Of a DNA stretch of 64,000 bases, positions 55,454 through 62,273 are shown one piece after another; within the stretch, counting starts at the first letter, position 1, and the number at the start of each line of letters is the position of its first letter. A model generated the notes under the pieces. That model was not told the DNA's origin and made no database searches. It saw only the letters and a program-made list of their open reading frames with translations. Where the stretch lies: the NCBI RefSeq assembly GCF_007989605.1, contig NZ_BJUL01000009.1, positions 163,346 to 227,345 on the forward strand, given 5' to 3'. This DNA comes from Vreelandella venusta. Lineage in GTDB: Bacteria; Pseudomonadota; Gammaproteobacteria; Pseudomonadales; Halomonadaceae. Both the position numbers and the translations under genes were made by a program.

Positions 55454-56761
55454 TTACATTTTTGCTTCGTTCATATAGCTGGGTAGAAAGGTTACAAGTG
55501 CAGGGAATATAATTAGCAATAGCGCCATAAAAACCATAATTAAAAACATTGGGGCGGCTGCTTTGGCAATAAAGCCGAGGCTATGATTTGTTAGGCCTTT
55601 CATTACAAAGAGATTAAAGCCCACTGGTGGAGTAATCTGAGCCATTTCTACCATGACTAGCACAAATATACCGAACCAAATCAAATCGATACCTGCTTCG
55701 TTCAACATGGGGGTGACCACAGCCATAGTCAGCACCACGGCTGAAATACCATCCAAGAAGCATCCCAACACAATGTAAACAACCATTAATGCCATCAGAA
55801 GCATAAAAGGCGTTAGATCGAGTGTGCCCACCCATTCAGCCAAACCTCTAGGCAACCCCGTGTATCCCATTGCTAGAGTTAGAAACGACGCTCCTGCCAA
55901 AATGAGCGCAATCATACAAGAAGTCTTAGCGGCTCCAATTAGGCTTTCCACCAGCGAGGAGAAGGTCAGGCTGCGCTGTATTGCCGCAAGTGACAAAGCG
56001 CCGACAACCCCGAGTGCAGCTGCTTCAGTCGCAGTAGCAAGACCAGAGTACATCGAACCAATCACGGTAATTATCAGCAACGCAACGGGTATCAGTAGTC
56101 GCGACTCATAAAGACGCTGCTTCATTGTCATAGCTGGCTCTTGGTCAATATTAGGCTTTTTCAATATCCCCCATGCAACGACATATCCCATAAATAACGT
56201 GGCCAATATCAGCCCGGGAAGTATGCCCGCGATAAATAGTATCGGTATTGATTGATTGGTAATCACGCCATAGACAATCATGGTTAGGGAAGGTGGAATC
56301 ATAAGGCCAAGGGTAGAAGCGCCTGCCAGAGTCCCTACACTCATGAAATCTGAGTAGCCACGCTTTTTGAGTTCCGGCATAGACATTTTGCCTACCGTCG
56401 TCAGGGTAGCAGCAGAAGAGCCTGAGACTGCGGCAAACAAAGTACAACCGATGACATTGGTATGCATTAGCCGACCTGGCAGCCAACTGAGCCAGGGGCT
56501 CAGACCTCGAAAAAGGCTTTCGGAGAGCCGTGTGCGGTACAGGATTTCTCCCATCCAGATAAATAGTGGAAGGGCCGTTAGCGTCCAGCTCGTCGAAGAC
56601 GTCCACAAAGTGCTGTACATTGAGGCCCCGATAGGGCGACCAGTGAAAAACGCAATGCATACGATGGCTACCCCGACCAGGGACAGGGCCACCCAGACGC
56701 CAGAGCCCAGCAGCAAGAAGAGAATGAGCAGCAGCGCAATGGCCAGTTCGGTGAAGTCCAT
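55454..56761 (-). CDS. dctM: TRAP transporter large permease (DctM)
   Basis: 435-residue integral membrane subunit of a tripartite TRAP transporter, with about twelve hydrophobic segments. Family stretches are FAAVSGSSAATLTTVGKMSMPELKKRGY, IPPSLTMIVYGVITNQSIPILFIAGILPG and, near the end, ITPPVGFNLFVMKGL. The start at 56761 overlaps the dctQ stop by one base (TGATG), with GAGGAGTCT before it; a longer in-frame start 17 codons upstream lies inside dctQ. It is the last gene of the dctPQM set and is followed by a strong terminator. Confidence 0.92.
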   Translation of the reverse strand: MDFTELAIALLLILFLLLGSGVWVALSLVGVAIVCIAFFTGRPIGASMYSTLWTSSTSWTLTALPLFIWMGEILYRTRLSESLFRGLSPWLSWLPGRLMHTNVIGCTLFAAVSGSSAATLTTVGKMSMPELKKRGYSDFMSVGTLAGASTLGLMIPPSLTMIVYGVITNQSIPILFIAGILPGLILATLFMGYVVAWGILKKPNIDQEPAMTMKQRLYESRLLIPVALLIITVIGSMYSGLATATEAAALGVVGALSLAAIQRSLTFSSLVESLIGAAKTSCMIALILAGASFLTLAMGYTGLPRGLAEWVGTLDLTPFMLLMALMVVYIVLGCFLDGISAVVLTMAVVTPMLNEAGIDLIWFGIFVLVMVEMAQITPPVGFNLFVMKGLTNHSLGFIAKAAAPMFLIMVFMALLLIIFPALVTFLPSYMNEAKM

Positions 56762-57300
56762 CAGAGACTCCTCATGGGATGAATTCCGTGGCGGTTGGCA
56801 GCCGAAGAACAAAACAGCGTGGCCAGGGTACGCACGAAATGGTCAAGAATTGAAATCGTAAATGCTGTGGAACCGAGCGCGAGCAGCGACTGAGGTATCC
56901 AAAGCGCAGTCGCATCCTGCCCTGATGAGACGTCACCAAACCGATAGGACCAGTAGGCCGCATCGAAAGCGTGCCACGTGATAAAGCCAGCAATGCCGCT
57001 TGCGACCAAGAGGCACCACAGCTCGCCAATGAGGCGAAAGCGCCCGAGTCGCTCCACCAGAAGACCAACACGGATATGCCCGCCTTCGTGAAAGGTATAG
57101 GCCGCAGCAAGGAACGTGCTGGCACCCATCAGGTAGCCAGCGTAATTGGTAGCGCCAGGCAGAGTCGTGCCACTCCAACGCAGTACCACCTGAGCAACGA
57201 TCACTATCAGCATGATAAAAATACATAGCGCGGCAAGATAGCCGAAGACGCGATAGAGCGTTTCCAGACATCTGGCTGCACGGAAAGAGAAGGTGTTCAT
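56761..57300 (-). CDS. dctQ: TRAP transporter small permease (DctQ)
   Basis: 179-residue membrane protein with four hydrophobic segments, including ALCIFIMLIVIVAQVVLRW, the DctQ pattern. The start at 57300 (MNTFSFRAARCLETLYR) is the first that gives a normal cytoplasmic N-terminus; GGGGGCTGCTCCT lies ahead of it. An in-frame ATG at 57384 would overlap dctP. It is coupled to dctM by TGATG. DctQ links the binding protein DctP to the permease DctM. Confidence 0.88.
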   Translation of the reverse strand: MNTFSFRAARCLETLYRVFGYLAALCIFIMLIVIVAQVVLRWSGTTLPGATNYAGYLMGASTFLAAAYTFHEGGHIRVGLLVERLGRFRLIGELWCLLVASGIAGFITWHAFDAAYWSYRFGDVSSGQDATALWIPQSLLALGSTAFTISILDHFVRTLATLFCSSAANRHGIHPMRSL

Positions 57301-57370
57301 AGGAGCAGCCCCCAGTTCAACCAGCCAAGCGAAGTCCCCATTCTTCGGAATGAGGACGTGAATCGTACCG

Positions 57371-58351
57371 TTATTGCATGGCACGATATTCCTCTACCAG
57401 TTGCCGGCCTTGCGGGCCAGCCTTCTCTAGCCACTCCTCCTGCATAGCTTCGCCAATACGGTTAAATTCCGCTTGCAGGTCTTCATTGGGCTGGTTGATC
57501 GCAACCCCCTTGTCGCCCAGCCGGCTCTTGAGTTCATCGGTGAGCTCTCTGGCCTGCTCTTCGCCGCGCTGCTCGGCTTCTGTGGCAATGGCCAGAACAT
57601 CCTCTTTGATTTCCTCGTCAAGAGCTTCCCAGCGGTCCTTGTTGACGAAGACGTGGCTAAGCACGAGCCACGCTTTGGCATCGTAAAAGTGAGGGAGGTA
57701 GTCCCATAACTGGTGGTTGTAAACGGGGTCTCCAGAAGATATCAGTGATTGCACCATGCCAGTGGCGGCTGCCTGTGAAAGTTCGGCTTCCTCAATCAAG
57801 GTTGGCGTCATACCCATCAGTTCTGCAAAACGCGCCGTAGCCGTATTATAGGCTCGGAAATTTAACCCCTCTGCATCCTCGGGTGTGTCGATCTCTCGGT
57901 CAAAGAAAATACCCTGAGGAGGCCAAGGGATGTGATAGAGCAACTGCAAGTTTTGCTCCGCCATCAACTCATCCAGTGCTGGCTTAGTCACTTCCCAGAG
58001 CTGTGCGGACTCTTCGAAGGAATCTGCCAAAAAAGGTACTGAGTCTATACCATAAAGAATATTTTCGTTCTGATGGGCGGAAAGTACGTGAACACCGATC
58101 TGAGCCTGATCACGCTGGACAGCGCGCTTGATCTGATCGCCAGGAAATAGCGATCCACTCGGATGAACGCGTATATCCAACTCTCCATTGGTAACTTCGC
58201 GTACTTGATCGGCGAACCAGCTTACGTTCTCTGTAATGTAGTTGTCCGCCGGTTGCGGGGAAGGTAAATCCCAGACATCGGCGTAGGCAATGCCACTGGC
58301 TGCTAGAGATAACGCCGTAATAGAAGCAGTCTTGTGCAATACATGGATCAT
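57371..58351 (-). CDS. dctP: TRAP transporter substrate-binding protein (DctP)
   Basis: Periplasmic solute receptor of 326 residues. The start at 58351 follows AAGGAGACCAACAGC and gives a signal peptide (HKTASITALSLAASGIAYADV). Typical DctP features are HPSGSLFPGDQIKRAVQRDQAQIGV and, later, LNFRAYNTATARFAELMGMTP, where the Arg binds a carboxylate. The ligand is therefore an organic acid. The downstream acyl-CoA ligase and crotonase genes, transcribed on the same strand upstream of it, suggest the same acid is then activated with CoA. Confidence 0.91.
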   Translation of the reverse strand: MIHVLHKTASITALSLAASGIAYADVWDLPSPQPADNYITENVSWFADQVREVTNGELDIRVHPSGSLFPGDQIKRAVQRDQAQIGVHVLSAHQNENILYGIDSVPFLADSFEESAQLWEVTKPALDELMAEQNLQLLYHIPWPPQGIFFDREIDTPEDAEGLNFRAYNTATARFAELMGMTPTLIEEAELSQAAATGMVQSLISSGDPVYNHQLWDYLPHFYDAKAWLVLSHVFVNKDRWEALDEEIKEDVLAIATEAEQRGEEQARELTDELKSRLGDKGVAINQPNEDLQAEFNRIGEAMQEEWLEKAGPQGRQLVEEYRAMQ

Positions 58352-58439
58352 GCTGTTGGTCTCCTTTTTTCTAGTTGTAGGAACGGTGGACGGAACTTTT
58401 CTCTTGTCGTTATTGTTCATATTTTCCTCAAGATCACTT

Positions 58440-59972
58440 TTAGTGAAGACGTTGACTATCCCAAGTTTCGTGTAGGGTCTTAGGCAGGCAATGCTTGACG
58501 ATGCGGTGGCTGGGAGTCCGCTCGAACTCCTCCACGATGGCAAGGTACCTAGGGCACTGGTAGGAGGCTAAGCGCTCTTTCAGCCAAAGGTGCAGTTCAC
58601 GTAGTTTGATATCACGACCAGCCTTCGGCTTCAGGAAAAGCTTTATTTCCTGCTCGCCAATCTCAGCGGCAACGCCTATCATCGCGCACTCCTCAACATC
58701 GGGATGCTGCTGGGTGACCGACTCCACCTCCCAGGCCGAGACATTCTCTCCTCGGCAGCGCACACTATCGGTGATACGTCCGAGAAAGTAGAGAAACCCG
58801 TCCGTATCGAGCCAGCCGCGGTCGCCGGTTTGCAGCAAGCCCTTCGTTAGTGTCTTCTCAGTAGCCTCAGCATTGTGGAAGTAACCATCGAATAGCACAC
58901 CTGGCTGCGTTTCACGGACCACGATTTGACCCGGCTCGCCTGGCGCTAACGGATTCCCACTATCATCGTGAATAGCGACGTCCAACCAGGGAACGGCGTG
59001 CCCCACCGACCCTGGCTTTCCTGCCGCGTTGAAGGTGGTTAGGCTTGAGGCTTCCGTCATTCCGTAGCACTCACGGATCTCGAAGCCGAAACGATCCTGA
59101 AGGGTTAACCAGAGGTCGCTTGGACATCCCCCACCCCAGGCGATACGTACATTGTGGGTAGACTCCAGTTTACTAGGCGGCTGCTTCAGCAGGATCTGCA
59201 GGACGCCACCCAGATAATGGATATGAGTCGCACCGCTTACATGAACCTGTTCCCAGAAACGACTGGCGCTGAAGCGCTCGGTCAGGCTGAGCCGTACATC
59301 GAAGAACAGCGGCAGCAACAGCATTTGGGCGCCGCCAATGTGGTAGAAGGGCTCCCACTGGAAGAAGACGTCGCCCGGTTTGATTGAGCAAAGTAGCTCA
59401 ACGCTCTTCAGGGCATACGCCATCATCGCATGCGTAACGCGTACTCCCTTTGGCTTTCCCGTCGTGCCTGAGGTGTACATCAAAGCATATAGTTCCCGCA
59501 TGGCAGGCGCCGGTGCGTCTAGTCTTTTTTCGCCTTCCAAGTGCTCTGATACTGTGTCCTTAGCGCCGCCCAGCAGCAACGTCTTGCCCGTGAAGTCCGC
59601 TCCACTGTCGACAACGACAGGCCACAGATCAGCATCGGTGAACAGGACCGCAGGGGCGCAATGCTCGATAATATATTTCAAGCCATTGCCGCGTTGACGG
59701 GCATTGACTGGCACCCAAATGATGCCAGCTTTGGCCAGTGCGAACAGGATAGCGATAGCTTCCGGCCCGTTATTCATCATTACCGCGGCACGCTCACCAG
59801 GGTGAATGCCCAGCTCCCTGCGAAGATGGACGGCGAGAGCCTCGGCCTGACGATCGAGCTCTCCAAATGTCAAGGGACGTTGATCGAAGTTCCCGAATAA
59901 GCGTTCTGGCTCACGCGTTGCGATATCGCGCAGCGCGAGAATAAAACTGGGATCGTTGAGGTTGAATATCAT
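58440..59972 (-). CDS. AMP-binding acyl-CoA ligase (CaiC-like)
   Basis: Adenylate-forming ligase of 510 residues that activates a carboxylic acid as its CoA thioester. The P-loop YTSGTTGKPKG is at residues 166-176; YGMTEAS and TGDRGWLDTDGFLYFLGRITDSVRCRGENVSAWEVE are the A5 and A7-A8 motifs. In the last motif, where many ligases have Ser-Gly-Lys, it reads RTPSHRIVKH, with Lys only in the later position. This reading is similar to TPSERxxKH in CaiC-like ligases. Overall it resembles carnitine/crotonobetaine-CoA ligases, but no other cai gene except a crotonase is present, so the acid remains unknown. Confidence 0.82.
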   Translation of the reverse strand: MIFNLNDPSFILALRDIATREPERLFGNFDQRPLTFGELDRQAEALAVHLRRELGIHPGERAAVMMNNGPEAIAILFALAKAGIIWVPVNARQRGNGLKYIIEHCAPAVLFTDADLWPVVVDSGADFTGKTLLLGGAKDTVSEHLEGEKRLDAPAPAMRELYALMYTSGTTGKPKGVRVTHAMMAYALKSVELLCSIKPGDVFFQWEPFYHIGGAQMLLLPLFFDVRLSLTERFSASRFWEQVHVSGATHIHYLGGVLQILLKQPPSKLESTHNVRIAWGGGCPSDLWLTLQDRFGFEIRECYGMTEASSLTTFNAAGKPGSVGHAVPWLDVAIHDDSGNPLAPGEPGQIVVRETQPGVLFDGYFHNAEATEKTLTKGLLQTGDRGWLDTDGFLYFLGRITDSVRCRGENVSAWEVESVTQQHPDVEECAMIGVAAEIGEQEIKLFLKPKAGRDIKLRELHLWLKERLASYQCPRYLAIVEEFERTPSHRIVKHCLPKTLHETWDSQRLH

Positions 59973-60060
59973 AGCAATCCGAATGTCCTTTGCTTCTCAC
60001 GCGTCGCTCAAGCGACAGTTGTTCAATCTATGTTTTCTACCGCCTATGTTTTCTACCGTC

Positions 60061-60813
60061 TTAACGCTTGAGAAAGAGTTCCATCATGCGTGCCGGCTCT
60101 CCCGATGCGTAAGCTTCCCCCTGAATGCGAACCCCCGCCTCAAGGCAGTCGCGGAAACCAGGCTCGGTGATTTCTTGAAAACGCTGACGATCCAGGCGCA
60201 TTGCAACAGGAGGCTTGCCGGCGAGCTCTTCACCCAGCGCTAGCGCTTCAGCCATAACCTGATCGGCTGCGACCAGTCGATTGATCAAACCGAGAGCATA
60301 AGACTCGTCGGCATTCATCAAGCGACCACTTAGGGTCAGGTCGATGGTTCGAGCTAGCCCCAGGTGTTCGCGCATGATCCAGGGGCCGGTAGTACTAGCG
60401 ATTCCCGAGTTAATTTCGGGCTGCCCCATACGAACGTCGGCATGGGCGATGCGGAAGTCACACAGTAGAGCTACCTGAAAGGCCGAACCAGCCGCGACTC
60501 CGTTGAGGCCAGCAATGATGGGCTTAGGACTGCTGCGTAGTTTGTCGTAGAGCATCTCCCACTCGCCAACCCAGCTTTTGGCCCGCTCGGAGTCAAAAGA
60601 TCGGGTCTCGTTGAGGTCCTGACCAGCGCTGAAGGCTCGCTCGCCCGCCCCAGTCAGCACGATTGCGCCGAGCGAATCGTCATTTGTTAATTCCTCAAGC
60701 GCGGCGATAAGTTGCTGACGCATTTCACTATGCCAGGCGTTAAGAACTTCTGGACGGTTCAAAGTGATGACACCTACGCGACCTTGCTTGCTGGTGAGAA
60801 TATGTTCAGACAT
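60061..60813 (-). CDS. Enoyl-CoA hydratase/isomerase (crotonase family)
   Basis: 250-residue crotonase-fold enzyme; the start at 60813 follows AGAGAGATAATC. The oxyanion-hole regions SAGQDLNE and AGLNGVAAGSAF are present. At the positions of the two catalytic glutamates of enoyl-CoA hydratase, residue 113 is Gln (AFQVALLCD) and E133 is kept (GQPEINSG). Loss of the first Glu suggests an isomerase, lyase or thioesterase-like reaction rather than classical hydration. It lies 88 nt upstream of the ligase on the same strand and probably works on its product. Confidence 0.84.
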   Translation of the reverse strand: MSEHILTSKQGRVGVITLNRPEVLNAWHSEMRQQLIAALEELTNDDSLGAIVLTGAGERAFSAGQDLNETRSFDSERAKSWVGEWEMLYDKLRSSPKPIIAGLNGVAAGSAFQVALLCDFRIAHADVRMGQPEINSGIASTTGPWIMREHLGLARTIDLTLSGRLMNADESYALGLINRLVAADQVMAEALALGEELAGKPPVAMRLDRQRFQEITEPGFRDCLEAGVRIQGEAYASGEPARMMELFLKR

Positions 60814-60851
60814 GATTATCTCTCTATTTGCCCTTAGAATGATTACAATGC

Positions 60852-60865
60852 GATCATCAATGATC
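60852..60865. promoter_or_regulatory. Palindrome upstream of the crotonase gene and IclR gene
   Basis: GATCAT-CA-ATGATC is a perfect inverted repeat 38 bp before the crotonase start and 99 bp before the divergent IclR start; a candidate operator for the IclR regulator. Confidence 0.45.
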
Positions 60866-60964
60866 AATATACAATCAATATAGCCGATATATGCTCACTG
60901 TAAAGCTATCAAGATACAAAAATGATTTTCTTGCGCAGAGACCATTCAATTAAAAGGTGAAAAA

Positions 60965-61735
60965 TTGAACGAAAAGAAAAAGGTGGACCATTTAATGGTC
61001 AAGAGCGTGGTTAAAGCGTTTCGGATTCTTGAGGTTTTCGATGCAGAGCATCCAGCGATGAGCATCAAGAACCTTGCAGAACGCTGTGACATGGACAGAA
61101 GCGCAACACAGCGCTTTGTACACACGTTGATGCAGCTAGGCTACTTGCAGCGCAACGAGGAAACACAACTGATCGAACCTAGCGTGCGCACACTAGATAT
61201 TGCCGCGCACTACCTTCATGCGCATCCATTGGTCGATAAGGTTCGCCCCTACTTACTGAACCTGAGCAAAGAAACAGAAGGCTCAGTCAGCCTTACGATT
61301 TTGGATGGACAGGATGTGGTGTATCTATCTCGCCTGCTGAGCCGAAACATGCTCGATACCGATATCACTATCGGATCGCGACTCCCGGCTTTTTGCACGG
61401 CACCAGGGCTGGCAATGCTGTCGCAATTAGATGAAAAAGAGGCCCTTACTCTGTTGGAGCAAACTCAGCGAAAGGCTTATACACCCAATACCATCTCCGA
61501 AGTACCTGCGATAATGGATCGCTTAGAAAGATTTCGGCGCCAAGGGTATGCAATATCGGTAGAGGAATATTTTCTATCCGACATATCAATTTCGGTGCCT
61601 ATCTTAGATAGACATAACCGACCGCGAGCAGCTGTCAGTATCTCAATGTCTCGAGCACGGAGCATGCCTGAGGAGCTGGAACAGAATTTATCGGATTTAT
61701 TAATAGCAACAGCAAGGCAGATATCTAGATTGTAA
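60965..61735 (+). CDS. IclR-family regulator of the TRAP/ligase/crotonase block
   Basis: 256-residue IclR regulator starting at TTG 60965, with AAGGTGA 4 nt before; the next in-frame ATG is 10 codons later. The winged helix is VVKAFRILEVFDAEHPAMSIKNLAERCDMDRSATQRFVHTLMQLGYL, followed by an effector domain (VSLTILDGQDVVYLSRLLSR, FCTAPGLAMLSQL). It is divergent from the crotonase-ligase-dctPQM genes and likely controls them in response to the imported acid or its CoA ester. Confidence 0.87.
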   Translation: MNEKKKVDHLMVKSVVKAFRILEVFDAEHPAMSIKNLAERCDMDRSATQRFVHTLMQLGYLQRNEETQLIEPSVRTLDIAAHYLHAHPLVDKVRPYLLNLSKETEGSVSLTILDGQDVVYLSRLLSRNMLDTDITIGSRLPAFCTAPGLAMLSQLDEKEALTLLEQTQRKAYTPNTISEVPAIMDRLERFRRQGYAISVEEYFLSDISISVPILDRHNRPRAAVSISMSRARSMPEELEQNLSDLLIATARQISRL

Positions 61736-61800
61736 TACTAATTTAGGATTCAGATAATTGGGTATACTGCTAGACGTTATTGGTAACATGTTATTGCTTT

Positions 61801-61840
61801 ATGTGCGCCAAAAATCAGTCTGGCGCACATTCTAGCTTTT
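61801..61840 (+). terminator. Terminator after the IclR gene
   Basis: ATGTGCGCCA (61801-61810) and TGGCGCACAT (61821-61830) form a perfect 10-bp stem, followed by TCTAGCTTTT. It is 65 nt past the IclR stop. Confidence 0.75.
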
Positions 61841-61909
61841 ACGGATTAAAAATCGCTGGTAGCACACCTTTGTGCCGCCAGCTTTCAGGGTTTAAGCGAA
61901 AATTTCACC

Positions 61910-62089
61910 TTATAAACTTGCCAGCACCTTCGCTTTAGAGGGGTTTTCGCGCTCTGCACCGCCCAGGTTCAACTGAAAAATGCCCGCCGCGCTGACCGGC
62001 AGAAAATCTTCATAGATAATCGGCTGCGCTTCCACTATCCCCTGCACAATTAACGTCCCCATGTCAGCAGTATCAATTCCTTTAGCGAC
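61910..62089 (-). pseudogene. Remnant of a DUF1338 (HglS-like 2-oxoadipate dioxygenase/decarboxylase) gene, right copy
   Basis: A 59-codon open stretch on the minus strand, with no start codon context and a TAG upstream, ends in an intact stop. It reads QPIIYEDFLPVSAAGIF, a signature of the DUF1338 family, then QLNLGGAERENPSKAKVLASL and stop. Compared with the left remnant (55103-55249) the stretch between NLG and AEREN is deleted. HglS converts 2-oxoadipate to D-2-hydroxyglutarate, downstream of AmaA/AmaB. The family call is from memory of the motif. Confidence 0.62.
61913..61958. repeat. 46-bp direct repeat, right copy
   Basis: Partner of 55163-55208 (44 of 46 bases identical, same orientation). 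It covers the last codons of the DUF1338-like remnant. Confidence 0.9.
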
Positions 62090-62210
62090 CTACCCTTTCT
62101 TGGTCAGGTGATTTAGGTACGGCGTTCTATGATGTCATCGGACCAACGACGGAGACATGAGTATCGGGCTTGGCACATTACTGCCAAAAGCATCAAAAAC
62201 GGATACACAT
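62090..62210. other. Intergenic stretch right of the DUF1338-like remnant
   Basis: About 120 bp with no recognisable gene; short open frames on both strands are interrupted and may be further decayed sequence. Confidence 0.4.
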
Positions 62211-62248
62211 AAAAAGCGGCCACTCTCCCGAAGGCGAAGGGTGGCCGC
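62211..62248 (-). terminator. Terminator of the large repeat protein gene
   Basis: GCGGCCAC (62216-62223) and GTGGCCGC (62241-62248) pair as an 8-bp stem, with additional pairing inside, followed on the minus strand by five T residues. It lies 26 nt past the stop at 62274. Confidence 0.85.
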
Positions 62249-62273
62249 TAGTGCTCAGCCTAACGTCAATGCA

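Noticed and set aside
58440..61735. A carnitine (cai) operon
   Set aside because: Only a CaiC-like ligase and a crotonase are present; the CoA-transferase CaiB, dehydrogenase CaiA and transporter CaiT are absent, and the crotonase active site differs from CaiD.
55209..61912. A transposon or phage as the carrier of the TRAP block
   Set aside because: No transposase, integrase or terminal inverted repeat is seen; only the 46-bp direct repeats support a mobile origin.
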